A stretch of 64,000 nt of DNA from Desulfosporosinus fructosivorans (GCF_004766045.1 NZ_SPQQ01000002.1:682001-746000); one strand, 5' to 3'; counted from the first letter of the stretch, positions 42,770 to 52,547 are shown. Translations and numbers: made by a program. Notes: generated from the letters alone by a model not told the origin.

Positions 42770-45600
42770 GTCTTTTGGGTAGAAGCAATATACTTCAGCT
42801 TCATTTCCGCAAGTCTTTCGCGGAAATCCGGTCCTAAATCGTACTTAGCCTGCTCAGTGACTTTACCAGATTCGATAGCTTTTAGTCCTGCAATTACTTT
42901 TTCCGGGTAAGCCGGCAATTCATGAATCCTAACACCGCAAGCATTATAAATGGCATTTAATATTGCGGCGTGGGGCGAAGTAAGCGGTAATTCACCGCAA
43001 CCGATAGATCCAAATGGTCCGGGGGCTCTATATGTTTCTAAATATTCAACATCCAGTTCGTCGGGGATATCTTCAATAGCCGGAATCCCTAATCCGATGA
43101 TATTACTCTTTTTAAGATCTTGGTAATCTTCAGAAAGAGCCAATCCAACTCCTTGAGCCAAACCACCGTACATCTGTCCATCAACCGCCAGCTTATTGCC
43201 AATGACACCCACATCGGCATGCATGGTGGATTTTAGGACCTTCGTTTTGCCAGTCTTAGTATCAACCTCTACTTCCGCCATGAAGACCCCATACATGTAT
43301 TCAAGATTAGGATCTCCTTGACCGGTAAAAGGATTTAGTGCCGACGTTAAACCAATGGTGGTATATGTGCCGGTATACCGGGTAGGGATACCCTCGGCGA
43401 CCATCTCAGCATGAGTACGGTAAGTCCCGTCAGGTTTACGCATGGCGTTCATCAATTTATTAGCAGCATCAATCGTGGCATTACCATTCATAAAATGTGA
43501 GCGGCTGCCAGCTGCCGGACCCGCGGTTGGCGCCAGGGCAGTATCATTCATATTGAGAATAATCTGCTTCGGATCGAGTCCTAACGGCTTTAATGCTTCA
43601 TGAGTTAAAACTAATGCGCCGACATCTGCTCCTTGCCCCTGATCCTCCCAGCCATTCCAGCTTGTCACACTACCATCTGCATTTAATTCAAGATCAATAT
43701 TGCTAGTATCATTTTCACCACCGCATACATTGTAAACACCAACGGCAATCCCGACACCTCTGGGTTTTTCAGGAGTAGACTCCTGTTTTGTCCGTTCTAA
43801 TGTTTGTTTATACTTTGGACGCAGCATATCCAACAACTGCGGCAAAGGATGTACTGAAAGCTCGGTGCCATTTGGAGTCGTCGAACCTGGGCGGTAAACA
43901 TTAATGTAGCGAAATTCCAGAGGATCCATACCAATTTTTTCAGCTAACATATCCATTACTTGCTCTGAAGCCGCATACGCCTGAGGTGAACCAAAGGCCC
44001 GGAAAGCTGTCCCAAAAGAATGGTTGGTAAATACGACTTTTGTCAAGCCAAGAATGTTGGGAATATGATAGCCCGCACCCATATAGCGGCTGGTTTTAGT
44101 AGCCACAAGTTCGGCTTTTTCCGAATAGGCGCCATGGTCTAATACTGCGTCGAATTCCAGACCTATTAGCTTTCCGTCTTTATCTGCGGCCAGTTTTACA
44201 TTGCTGTAACTTGGCGCACGTTTTCCGGTAAAATGCGTATGTTCGTCATATTGCAATTCTAAACATACTGGTTTCCCAGTAGCCATTGCCGCTACAATCA
44301 TTAACGCAGCTGCTTGCGGGGTCAATGCAGAACCAAAGCTCGCTCCTGTTGGGTTTTCAACGACCCTTATCTTTTCCGGCGGAAGTCCGACACCAGCAGC
44401 TGCCCAAAAAATTACCGCCTGGAGTGCCAGAGTTTTACAATGTACTGTTACACGACCTTCTTCATCCATATACGCCATGCCGCATTCAGGTTCAAGGACA
44501 CCATGGGGCTGACGCTGCGTGTAGAAACTTCCTTCTACTATATAAGGCGCAGACGCAAATATACTTTCTGTTTCTTCCCCTTTGATACAAGGTGCTTCTA
44601 CATAGATGTTCGGCGTTCCTGGATGGATTTCAACCGCATCGTCGGCAAGTACATCCAATGCATCCATATATTCTGGCAGCAGCTCCAATTCCGCTTTGAC
44701 TTTTTCCGCAGCAGCCAAGGCGTTCTTACGCGTGTCAGCGGCAACTATAGCCAAAGTATCGCCATACATATGCACTTTTACATCATTGAGAATAGGACGG
44801 TCCCAAGAATTGCATTTATTATACGGTCCAGTTACCGGACTGAAAATACGATTTTTGCCTTTAACATCCTTATGAGTGATAATTTTAAATACACCGGGCA
44901 TCTTCTCTGCTTCTGAAGTATCAATTGATAAAATTTTAGCATGGGATACTTTAGGATGAACCAAGGCCAGTTGAAGCGCACCGGCAGGCATTTTCAGATT
45001 CATGTCAGCCCCAAAATCACTGGTGCCGGTTACTTTAGCAACTGCCGCTGGTCTAGGATAGTAAGTGTTATAAATCCTGCCACTCTCCGGAATTTTGAAG
45101 ACAAGTTCATCTATTATCATTTCGCCACGCATCACTTGTGCAGCCGCCATTACTGCATCTACAAGCGGCTTATAACCTGTGCAGCGACAAATATTTCTAT
45201 GTCTTTGAAACCATCTGCGAACTTCCTGGCGCGTAGGATTACTATTTGTATCTAATAGACCCTTGGTTGATACGATAAATCCGGGTGAGCAGAATCCGCA
45301 TTGTACTCCGCCATATGCGATCCAGGCCATTTGAATCGGGTGCAAGTTAGTAGGAGTTCCGATTCCCTCTATCGTAATAATTTTAGAAAATTCTTTTATG
45401 GATTTCATTTTTCGAGTGCAAACCCTAGTTACCTTACCGTCCAGCAAAATCGAGCAAGCCCCGCACTGCCCAGCATCACAACCGACTTTTGTTCCTGTTA
45501 ATCCCATTTGTCGCAAGACGTTCGCCAGATTATCATCTGGCTCGTACACTACCATTCGAACTGCCCCGTTGATGTTAAGAAACATTTTACTAATTGTCAT
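42766..45600 (-). CDS. molybdopterin-dependent aldehyde oxidoreductase (xanthine oxidase family)
   Basis: The 944-residue single chain has two N-terminal 2Fe-2S domains (GCDAGQCGACSILLDGKVTR ~38-57, then QCGFCSPGF and CRCTGYKPLVDA) and the large molybdenum-binding part. The latter includes RQPHGVLEPECG (~365), GGVQCGF-type contacts and the terminal active-site region SIGCGELPLTSPHAAILNAI (~862) with the catalytic Glu. It resembles Desulfovibrio-type aldehyde oxidoreductase (Mop). There is no FAD domain, so electrons must leave to another protein, presumably the product of the next gene. The substrate is unknown. AAGGAA lies upstream of the ATG. Confidence 0.92.
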   Translation of the reverse strand: MTISKMFLNINGAVRMVVYEPDDNLANVLRQMGLTGTKVGCDAGQCGACSILLDGKVTRVCTRKMKSIKEFSKIITIEGIGTPTNLHPIQMAWIAYGGVQCGFCSPGFIVSTKGLLDTNSNPTRQEVRRWFQRHRNICRCTGYKPLVDAVMAAAQVMRGEMIIDELVFKIPESGRIYNTYYPRPAAVAKVTGTSDFGADMNLKMPAGALQLALVHPKVSHAKILSIDTSEAEKMPGVFKIITHKDVKGKNRIFSPVTGPYNKCNSWDRPILNDVKVHMYGDTLAIVAADTRKNALAAAEKVKAELELLPEYMDALDVLADDAVEIHPGTPNIYVEAPCIKGEETESIFASAPYIVEGSFYTQRQPHGVLEPECGMAYMDEEGRVTVHCKTLALQAVIFWAAAGVGLPPEKIRVVENPTGASFGSALTPQAAALMIVAAMATGKPVCLELQYDEHTHFTGKRAPSYSNVKLAADKDGKLIGLEFDAVLDHGAYSEKAELVATKTSRYMGAGYHIPNILGLTKVVFTNHSFGTAFRAFGSPQAYAASEQVMDMLAEKIGMDPLEFRYINVYRPGSTTPNGTELSVHPLPQLLDMLRPKYKQTLERTKQESTPEKPRGVGIAVGVYNVCGGENDTSNIDLELNADGSVTSWNGWEDQGQGADVGALVLTHEALKPLGLDPKQIILNMNDTALAPTAGPAAGSRSHFMNGNATIDAANKLMNAMRKPDGTYRTHAEMVAEGIPTRYTGTYTTIGLTSALNPFTGQGDPNLEYMYGVFMAEVEVDTKTGKTKVLKSTMHADVGVIGNKLAVDGQMYGGLAQGVGLALSEDYQDLKKSNIIGLGIPAIEDIPDELDVEYLETYRAPGPFGSIGCGELPLTSPHAAILNAIYNACGVRIHELPAYPEKVIAGLKAIESGKVTEQAKYDLGPDFRERLAEMKLKYIASTQKT

Positions 45601-45768
45601 AATAAGTATCCATTCCTTTCGCTGCGCTCAAGGCACAAAAATGAACATGACAATCTCCTAACCTAGCCCAAGAAAAGCAATCCCCGCCAACATACTGCCA
45701 GCAACATTCCAGAAGCGGCTTCGGCATCACCACGATTAGCTACAAAAAGCCTAATATTCTTACCTGTT

Positions 45769-46002
45769 TCAACGTCTTACACCTGGTTTTTCTACCCTGC
45801 TGTACTGCGCTTTCCCAATTTCATCGAGATTATTTCCTTCATGGTCTATAATCACAATCACTGGGAAATCCTTTACGACCAGGCGACGTACCGCTTCCGG
45901 TCCCAGTTTAGGATAAGCAATCACTTCGGCCGAAACAATTTGTTTGGCAATAAGGGCACCAGCTCCACCGATCGCTCCTAAATAGACGGTACCATGTTTC
46001 AA
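45769..46002 (-). pseudogene. C-terminal fragment of class I fumarase beta-type subunit
   Basis: The frame encodes KHGTVYLGAIGGAGALIAKQ, then AEVIAYPKLGPEAVRRLVVK and FPVIVIIDHEGNNL, which is the end of the iron-sulfur fumarase/tartrate dehydratase C-terminal domain. The first half is absent, replaced by a carboxyltransferase fragment. The 45603-45768 stretch below it holds nothing I can name. Confidence 0.75.
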
Positions 46003-46163
46003 TGAGGGTGTACTTGCGGGCCAGTGATAATCATCTGACTGGTCTTTTCTACCATAAAGGTAAAATCGTTGATAGCAGGTAAATATACAGCTCCGCCCGC
46101 ACAGGGTCCCATGATCACCGAGATTTGACGAATGATCCCGGATGCCAAGGTCTTACCAAAGCT
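45999..46163 (-). pseudogene. carboxyltransferase (MmdA/PccB-type) fragment
   Basis: Directly after the stop of the 46164 gene, in the same frame, the minus strand reads [40 protein letters not shown] and [11 protein letters not shown] before a TGA at 45999. This is the biotin-dependent carboxyltransferase core of methylmalonyl-CoA decarboxylase or propionyl-CoA carboxylase. Only ~50 residues remain, joined to the fumarase fragment. Confidence 0.75.
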
Positions 46164-46577
46164 TTAGAATGGGCAATCCATTACAAGATCCTTTTGCTTG
46201 CTGCGCCAAACTCCATCGCTTCCTTTTACCATTAGATCACGGTAGGTGCCTGTAGTGACCAGTTTTACTGTATTATTTTCGGCAGTAGTAAGCGCCAGGA
46301 ATGTAATAACTTCTGCCGAATTTTTCTCGAGTTTTATGAAAATGGGATTTGAAATGATGTGCCGTCTTTGATCAGTTTGGGTATTCCTGATATCGCCCAT
46401 GATTTTTACAATCGCGTCCCGTCCGACCATCGGATCGTAAACTGTTCCGCTAGTAATTTTCATATTCAGAATTCCATCTTCAGTAAAACTGGCACCCATC
46501 ATTTTTATATCATTCTCATCGTATCCCCAAGCATACTTGCTTAAGGTCTCCATTATTAGCCAACGGTCTTCACTCAT
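46164..46577 (-). CDS. SnoaL/NTF2-like small protein
   Basis: The start at 46577 (MSEDRWLIMETLSKYAWGYD) is the typical beginning of SnoaL-like proteins; a longer frame reaches 46634 without a site. The 137-residue product has the cone-shaped NTF2 fold pattern: two N-terminal helices, FTEDGILNM, GRDAIVKIM, RRHIISNPIFIK and a C-terminal sheet ending VWRSKQKDLVMDC. Members bind or isomerise small hydrophobic compounds; the function here is unknown. It is surrounded by gene fragments, so it may be a stranded survivor. Confidence 0.7.
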   Translation of the reverse strand: MSEDRWLIMETLSKYAWGYDENDIKMMGASFTEDGILNMKITSGTVYDPMVGRDAIVKIMGDIRNTQTDQRRHIISNPIFIKLEKNSAEVITFLALTTAENNTVKLVTTGTYRDLMVKGSDGVWRSKQKDLVMDCPF

Positions 46578-46635
46578 TTCTCCACACCCTTTCTTTACTG
46601 CTTTTTTAACAGTCTTCGATAAGGCAACAGTCATT

Positions 46636-46932
46636 CTATATTACATACTTCTTTTTTACGTTAGATTGTTTATACCATAATATTGAGAGACTGCCCAAAA
46701 CTTCACCGTAGTAGGTTCGCACGGGCATACTGACAGAAACAACTCCTTTGAGCCGTTCACCAAACCTACCAGCATAAACTTGTGTCCGAATCTTTGCGAG
46801 CTCCTCTATCAATTTGTTATGATCTTGTAATGGTACCATTAGTAATTGCGGCAAGCCCTGTCTTCTCAATAATTTATTATTTTCACCTTGCATCTCCCGT
46901 GCACACAAAAGAACTTTTAAAAACCCCAGCAT
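46636..46932 (-). pseudogene. possible IclR-type effector-domain remnant
   Basis: The 98-residue frame contains HNKLIEELAKIRTQVYAGRF, GERLKGVVSVSMPVRTYYGE and VLGSLSILW, which resembles the C-terminal effector domain of IclR regulators (helix, then GV-x-S-V-x-x-P-V-R, then G-x-V-x-x-x-L-S). The helix-turn-helix and most of the domain are missing. Weak match by eye only. Confidence 0.45.
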
Positions 46933-47174
46933 ACAACAGTGACCGCTACCCTATACCGACGAGTGCTTGTAGTTTTACCCATTCGCACCCCACTTGGTCT
47001 TCTCGCCTACCAAATACCTATTCTCTATTGCTCTGCCAACAAAGAAAAAGCCGCGGCTTAACTTCGTCTTGCGGATAGGATATGCCTTTCCTTGGATAAT
47101 GGCGGCCCTGCCAGCGTCTTAATAATGTATTTGCACATCGCCTACGGAAACATAAGCCATGGTAGTTATTCTCT
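46933..47174 (-). other. gap with a possible alpha/beta-hydrolase start remnant
   Basis: Just after the thiolase stop the minus strand has an ATG at 47159 reading MAYVSVGDVQIHY, then TAA and DAGRAAI. This resembles the beginning of an alpha/beta-hydrolase but is broken at codon 14. Nothing else is recognised up to 46933. Confidence 0.3.
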
Positions 47175-48365
47175 CTACAAAAGGTTTTCTACGATAGTCG
47201 AAATACCCTGCCCGCCGCCAATACACATGGTAGCCAAGCCGTATTTCTTCCCTGTACGCCGTAATTCATTAAGCAATTTGATCAAAATAATTGCCCCTGT
47301 GGCCCCTAGAGGATGTCCAAGGGCAATGGCCCCACCGTTAACATTGGTTTTTGCGAGGTCCAGGCCCAACTCTTTTACCACGGCCAGAGACTGGGCTGCA
47401 AAGGCCTCATTAAGCTCTATTAGGTCAATCTGCTCGAGGCTGAGACCAGCCATTTTCAAAGCAGCCTGCGAAGCAGGCACCGGCCCTATCCCCATTATCT
47501 GTGGCGGCACACCTTTCGCCCCCATGCCGATTACACGCGCGATAGGTTTCATTCCAAATTCCTTTGCCTTTTCGGGGGTAGCAATGATTAAAACGGCTGC
47601 CGCATCGTTTCGACCGCTGGAGTTCCCTGCTGTAACCGTTCCACCATCTTTGAACACCGGATTCAATTTGGCCAATTGGGCCATACTCGTTTCCCTCGGG
47701 TGTTCATCCGTGTCAAAAATGAGTGCACCTTTTTTCTGCCTTACTTCGTAAGGAACTATTTCATCTTTGAATACTCCTTCCCGAATGGCCCGAATAGCCC
47801 GCTCCTGGCTCAGGTAAGCAAAGTCATCCTGTTCCAAGCGGCTAATGTTGTACTTTTCCGCTAAGTTTTCCGCTGTAAGTCCCATTGTTAATCGTCCGTA
47901 ACGGTCCTCAGGCTGACAGCGCGGCTGGCTCTCTGTATTGGGATCGAGAATCTCAGCATTACCCATCCGGTAGCCGTAACGCGCACTTCTCAAGTAGTAG
48001 GGAGCAGTACTCATACTCTCTGCTCCGCCGGCAATCACCACTTGGGAATAACCCGACCAGATAGCTTGAACAGCGTTATTGACTGCAGTTAGGGCGGAAC
48101 CGCACTGCCGGTGTACAGTATAAGCTGGAACGACCTCAGGCATGTTGGCCCGCAGCAGCGCCAAGCGTGCCAGGTTGGGACTGTCGCTGCTTTGTTTTGT
48201 CTGGCCAAGAATGACTTCATCCACAGCTTGATCTGGAACTCCGCTGCGCTCAAGCACTTCCCGGATTACCCGTGCTGCAAGGAAATCAACCTCTACATCA
48301 CGCAAACTACCCCCAACCCTACCGATGGCTGTACGTACACCGGCCAAAATTACTGCTTCTTGCAT
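47175..48365 (-). CDS. acetyl-CoA acetyltransferase (thiolase)
   Basis: The start at 48365 (MQEAVILAGVRT) follows AAGGAGG. The 396-residue protein has the acyl-accepting Cys in HRQCGSALTAV (~88), GGAESMSTAPY, the His motif ALGHPLGATGA (~350) and the second Cys in CIGGGQGIS (~382). It cleaves 3-ketoacyl-CoA to acetyl-CoA and a shorter acyl-CoA, or runs in reverse. It is the last intact gene of a beta-oxidation set transcribed from 52483 down. Confidence 0.95.
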   Translation of the reverse strand: MQEAVILAGVRTAIGRVGGSLRDVEVDFLAARVIREVLERSGVPDQAVDEVILGQTKQSSDSPNLARLALLRANMPEVVPAYTVHRQCGSALTAVNNAVQAIWSGYSQVVIAGGAESMSTAPYYLRSARYGYRMGNAEILDPNTESQPRCQPEDRYGRLTMGLTAENLAEKYNISRLEQDDFAYLSQERAIRAIREGVFKDEIVPYEVRQKKGALIFDTDEHPRETSMAQLAKLNPVFKDGGTVTAGNSSGRNDAAAVLIIATPEKAKEFGMKPIARVIGMGAKGVPPQIMGIGPVPASQAALKMAGLSLEQIDLIELNEAFAAQSLAVVKELGLDLAKTNVNGGAIALGHPLGATGAIILIKLLNELRRTGKKYGLATMCIGGGQGISTIVENLL

Positions 48366-48434
48366 TAATTTTTCCTCCTTTGTCCTGGATCTGGAAAACA
48401 CCGCCCAAAAATCCCGAAAGCCTTAACTTACAAT

Positions 48435-49211
48435 TTACCTACCGTTAAAAACAGGCACCCTTTTTTCCAAGAATGCAGTCAGCCCTTCTGTACGGTCCTC
48501 TGTTGCAAATAAGATTGTCTGAGCAAGCCTCTCCATTATCAATCCCTGGTCAAGACTTGTATTGCTTCCCCAATCCAACACGGACTTGGCAACCCGTACC
48601 GCGAAAGGCCCTTTGGCGAGGATTTTTTTGGCCATTTCCTTTGCCGCTTGAACAGCCTCTCCTACCGGAACTACTTTGTTAACAAGCCCGATCTGGCGAG
48701 CCTCGGCAGCATCAATAATTTCGCCGGTAAGAATGAGTTCCTTAGCCTTGCCGATACCAACTAACCTTGTTAAACGTTGCGTACCGCCTGCTCCAGGCAA
48801 AATTCCCAAGTTTAACTCGGGCTGACCCAGCTTGGCATTCTCAGAGGCTACTCTGAGATCGCAAGCCATAGCCAGTTCGCAGCCGCCACCTAAAGCGAAA
48901 CCGTTAATAGCAGCAATCGTTACCTTATCCACAGCTGCCAGCCGACTTAAAGTAGCCTGGTTTTCATTAAAGAAAGTCTCAATTAGAGTTCTTTCCTTCA
49001 ATGCCGCTACATCGGCCCCAGCTGCAAATGCTTTGTCCCCAGTACCCGTAATGATGATTACCTTGACGTTATCATCCTTTTCCAATTGGTCTGTTGCCTG
49101 GGCAATTTCGGACCAGGTTTCCCGGTTCAAAGCATTTCTGACTTCTGGACGATTGATGGAAACGACACATATTTCACCATCAAATTCTAACAGTAGGTTC
49201 TTATAACCCAT
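48435..49211 (-). CDS. enoyl-CoA hydratase (crotonase)
   Basis: A 258-residue hydratase with both catalytic glutamates: GGGCELAMACD (~108) and LGQPELNLGILPGAGGTQRL (~130). The oxyanion hole is formed by DKAFAAGADV and NGFALGGG. AAGGAGG lies seven bases upstream. It adds water to a 2-enoyl-CoA, between the acyl-CoA dehydrogenase and HBD steps encoded next to it. Confidence 0.95.
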   Translation of the reverse strand: MGYKNLLLEFDGEICVVSINRPEVRNALNRETWSEIAQATDQLEKDDNVKVIIITGTGDKAFAAGADVAALKERTLIETFFNENQATLSRLAAVDKVTIAAINGFALGGGCELAMACDLRVASENAKLGQPELNLGILPGAGGTQRLTRLVGIGKAKELILTGEIIDAAEARQIGLVNKVVPVGEAVQAAKEMAKKILAKGPFAVRVAKSVLDWGSNTSLDQGLIMERLAQTILFATEDRTEGLTAFLEKRVPVFNGR

Positions 49212-49223
49212 GTGCCAACCTCC

Positions 49224-50081
49224 TTATTTATCGGTATAATCGTAAACGCCCTTGCCAACCTTACGTCCCAATCTGCCTGCTTTTACGTATTTTACCAGAA
49301 GAGGAGCCGGTTTGTATTTCTCCCCTAAAGTTTCGTGCAAATACTGTTGGTTTCTTAACCTTACGTCCAGACCAACTAAATCTACGAGTTCAAATGGACC
49401 CATAGGGTGGTTCAACCCAAATTTGAGGGCCTTGTCGATGTCCTCGGGCGTTCCTACACCCTCTTGCAGCATCACGAAGGCCTCGTTCCCAATCAAGCAA
49501 TTGATGCGGGATGTAACAAAGCCCGGAAACTCGTTGATTTTTACCGTTTCCTTGCCAATTTTTTTACAAAAGGCTGCTGAGACATCATAAGTCTCCTCCG
49601 AGGTTTCCAATGCATTGATGATCTCGACCAACTTCATCATGTGTACAGGATTAAAGAAGTGAAGCCCAATCACTTTATTAGGCCGATTGGTTGCCGAAGC
49701 AATCTCGGTGATACTCATAGTGGAGGTATTGCTGGCCAAAATCGCATCTGGCAGACAGTACCGATCCAACTTAGAGAATATCTCAAGCTTAAGTTCCATA
49801 ATTTCAGGAACCGCCTCAATTACCAAATCTACGTCCTTGACTGCTTCCTCTAAATCGGTAATACAGCTGATCCGAGCCAATGCGGCATCTTTAGCTTCGG
49901 ATGTTACTTTCCCCCGCTCCACGCCTTTCTGCAAGTTGGCACCTAGGATATTTACGGATTTTTCCAGAAGTTCAGAGCTTACATCCTGCATGTTGACTTC
50001 AAACCCACTCAGGGCACACACATGAACTATCCCCCGTCCCATGGTACCTGCACCAATTACGGCAACTTTTTGAATACCCAA
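49224..50081 (-). CDS. hbd: 3-hydroxybutyryl-CoA dehydrogenase
   Basis: A 285-residue enzyme with TTG start at 50081, preceded by AAAGGAGAGG. The NAD motif is VIGAGTMGRGIVHVCALSG (~8-26), followed by SNTSTMSITE and the catalytic His/Asn region GLHFFNPVHMMKLVEI (~137) and the C-terminal domain GVGTPEDIDKALKFGLNHPM. It oxidises (S)-3-hydroxyacyl-CoA. The stop lies 12 bases before the crotonase gene. Confidence 0.95.
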   Translation of the reverse strand: MGIQKVAVIGAGTMGRGIVHVCALSGFEVNMQDVSSELLEKSVNILGANLQKGVERGKVTSEAKDAALARISCITDLEEAVKDVDLVIEAVPEIMELKLEIFSKLDRYCLPDAILASNTSTMSITEIASATNRPNKVIGLHFFNPVHMMKLVEIINALETSEETYDVSAAFCKKIGKETVKINEFPGFVTSRINCLIGNEAFVMLQEGVGTPEDIDKALKFGLNHPMGPFELVDLVGLDVRLRNQQYLHETLGEKYKPAPLLVKYVKAGRLGRKVGKGVYDYTDK

Positions 50082-50110
50082 GGTTATTTCCTCTCCTTTT
50101 TTTAAGAGTA

Positions 50111-51265
50111 TTAAACTAACTCGTATTCCTTCAACAACTGAGCAGCAACAATGTTTTTCTGGATTTCCGACGTGCCTTCGTAAATCCTGGTAATTCTCGC
50201 ATCACGATAGTAGCGTTCGATTGGAAAATCCTTCATGTATCCCATTCCGGCGAAAATCTGTAAAGCTTTATCTGCAACCCTGCAATAAGCTTCCGAAGCA
50301 AAATATTTAACCGCCGAGGCGTCTTTGATTACTTTCATTCCTTGATCCACCATCCAGGCAACGCGGTAGGTAAAGGCCCTGGTTGCTTGAATGTCAGTTT
50401 CCATGTCTGCCAGCATATGCTGAACAGCTTGAAAAGAGGAAATGGGTTTATTGAACTGGACCCTTTGCTGAGCGTACTGGACAGAAAGCTCGAGCAATTT
50501 TTGCATCGAACCAAGGTTCCGGGCTGCCAGACCCGCTCGTCCGTTTGCCAAGATCTTTAATGCATTTACATAGCCCTGGCCCTCCTGTCCCAAGACATTT
50601 TCAGCAGGGACCTCACAATCTTCAAATATTACTTCTGCGGTATGGGAACCGCGTAATCCCATTTTTCTTTCTACAGTACCAATCGAGAACCCTGGAAAGT
50701 CCTTCTCGACTATGAAAGAGGTAATCCCTTTGCCGCCCTTTGACTTGTCCGTTACTGCCATTACCGTAAAAACACTGGCTTCAGTGGCATTAGTGATGAA
50801 GTGTTTGGTACCGTTAATTATATATTTGTCTCCCTTGCGGACCGCAACGGTTTTTAGATTTGATGCATCGGAGCCGGCGCCCGGTTCGGTCAAGGCAAAA
50901 GCTCCGAAGCGGTTTCCCGCTGCCAAATCCGGAAGGTATTTCTTCTTTTGTTGATCATTGCCCAATTCAACGATTCCCACTGTACCTATTCCATTGTGGG
51001 CCCCGATAAAAGTCGTAAACCCATTGGCAGTCCGGCCTAACTGCTCGAAAATAAGGCACTTGCCCAACATGTCTAACCCGGTTCCCCCATACTCTTCGGG
51101 AATGCTTAAACCAAACAAACCCATTTCCTTGGCTGTCTCGATTATCTCTTCGGGAATTTTATCTTCTTCATCGATGGCTTGCCCCTGGAGGTCTACTTCG
51201 TTGTCGACGAAATCTTTGATGGTTTTAACAATTAACTTAAGATCGTCATCAATATTAAAGTCCAT
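50111..51265 (-). CDS. acyl-CoA dehydrogenase (short-chain/butyryl type)
   Basis: A 384-residue enzyme with ALTEPGAGSDASNLKTVAV (~125), QFNKPISSFQAVQHMLADME (~270) and the catalytic-Glu motif IYEGTSEIQ (~367). It is clearly different from the two paralogues at 17096 and 23880 and is grouped with HBD, crotonase and thiolase as a complete beta-oxidation spiral. No ETF lies directly next to it; the EtfB at 63089 or the pair at 15-17 kb could serve. Confidence 0.94.
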   Translation of the reverse strand: MDFNIDDDLKLIVKTIKDFVDNEVDLQGQAIDEEDKIPEEIIETAKEMGLFGLSIPEEYGGTGLDMLGKCLIFEQLGRTANGFTTFIGAHNGIGTVGIVELGNDQQKKKYLPDLAAGNRFGAFALTEPGAGSDASNLKTVAVRKGDKYIINGTKHFITNATEASVFTVMAVTDKSKGGKGITSFIVEKDFPGFSIGTVERKMGLRGSHTAEVIFEDCEVPAENVLGQEGQGYVNALKILANGRAGLAARNLGSMQKLLELSVQYAQQRVQFNKPISSFQAVQHMLADMETDIQATRAFTYRVAWMVDQGMKVIKDASAVKYFASEAYCRVADKALQIFAGMGYMKDFPIERYYRDARITRIYEGTSEIQKNIVAAQLLKEYELV

Positions 51266-51295
51266 GTGTGTATTCTCTCCTTCCTGGATATCAGG

Positions 51296-52483
51296 CTAAA
51301 TAACACCTTTATCCTTAAGAACAGTTATATCTTCCGGGGAATATCCCAGGCGGCTAAGCACTTCAATGTTGTTTTGACCCAAAGTCGGCGGGGCCATTCT
51401 TACCGACCCTGGAGTTTCAGATAATTTAACCGGAATTCCAAGCAGTTTTAGGTTGCCGATGGTCGGGTGCTCGACTTCTTGAATCATTCCCCTATGTATA
51501 ACCTGCGGATCAGCCAAAACTTCAGCAATGTTGTTAATTGCTCCTCCCGGAACGCCGGCCTCTTTGAGTTTCTCTGTGATTTCCTCGGTTGTTTTGCTCC
51601 GGGTAAATTCAGTCATCAATTCAATGAACTCGGTTCTGTACTTTACCCTATTGGCATTAACTGCAAACTTGGGATGGTCTTTCAAATCATCCAGACCCAA
51701 AGCATCACACATTTTGCGCCACAACCACTCATTGGGAACAGCTATTATGACGTAACTGTCTTTTGTTTCAAACACTTGATAGGGAACGAGGTTGGGGTGT
51801 CCGGAACCCAAGCGCCCGGGAATCTTACCGGTAGCCATAACACCCTGGGCCAGGTAGGTTTGCAAAGAAACAATGGATTCTAAAAGAGATGCCTCTACAA
51901 CCTGCCCTCTGCCGATTTTTTCTCTGGACCAAAGTGCAAGTAGGGTTCCAATGCATGCATACATGCCTGTGGTAAGATCGACTATAGAAAAGCCGACTTT
52001 TACCGGAGGCCGGTCCGCTTCCCCTGTAACACTCATAAGGCCACCAAAAGCCTGCATTACCAGGTCATAGGCCGGTTCATCTTTCATAGGACCGGTCCTG
52101 CCAAATCCACTAACCGCACAATAAACTAACCGGGGGTTAATCTCTTTAAGCACATCGTATCCTAAGCCCATTTTTTCCATGGTGCCGGTACGGAAGTTCT
52201 CTATTAGCACATCTGCGTCTTTAACCAGTTCTTTTACTATTTTCTTACCCTCTTCGGTTTTGAGGTTTAAAGTCATGCCTTGTTTGTTTTTGTTAAGACT
52301 TAAGTAGTAACAACTTTCCCCAGCCATTGCCGGTGGTGTATAGCCCCGAGTCTCATCCCCTATCCCTGGTTGCTCTACCTTTAGTACGTCTGCCCCCATA
52401 TCTGCCAAGAGCATACTGCAATACGGACCTGCTAATGTTCTAGCTAACTCTAATACCTTAATTCCCGCTAACGGACCTTCCAT
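51296..52483 (-). CDS. class III (CaiB/BaiF) CoA-transferase
   Basis: The ATG at 52483 (MEGPLAGIKVLELARTLAGP) follows AAAGGAGG. The 395-residue protein has the N-terminal family signature, the catalytic Asp in PAYDLVMQAFGGLMS (~165), KVGFSIVDLTTGMYA and the C-terminal HRGMIQEVEHPT. It moves CoA to a free carboxylate, so it probably activates the acid made by the upstream enzymes for beta-oxidation by the genes that follow at 50-30 base spacing. Confidence 0.93.
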   Translation of the reverse strand: MEGPLAGIKVLELARTLAGPYCSMLLADMGADVLKVEQPGIGDETRGYTPPAMAGESCYYLSLNKNKQGMTLNLKTEEGKKIVKELVKDADVLIENFRTGTMEKMGLGYDVLKEINPRLVYCAVSGFGRTGPMKDEPAYDLVMQAFGGLMSVTGEADRPPVKVGFSIVDLTTGMYACIGTLLALWSREKIGRGQVVEASLLESIVSLQTYLAQGVMATGKIPGRLGSGHPNLVPYQVFETKDSYVIIAVPNEWLWRKMCDALGLDDLKDHPKFAVNANRVKYRTEFIELMTEFTRSKTTEEITEKLKEAGVPGGAINNIAEVLADPQVIHRGMIQEVEHPTIGNLKLLGIPVKLSETPGSVRMAPPTLGQNNIEVLSRLGYSPEDITVLKDKGVI

Positions 52484-52547
52484 ACCCTTTCCTCCTTTCA
52501 AGTACTTAGAGACAGCTATATCTAAGTCAACTCACCTGAGTAACCTT

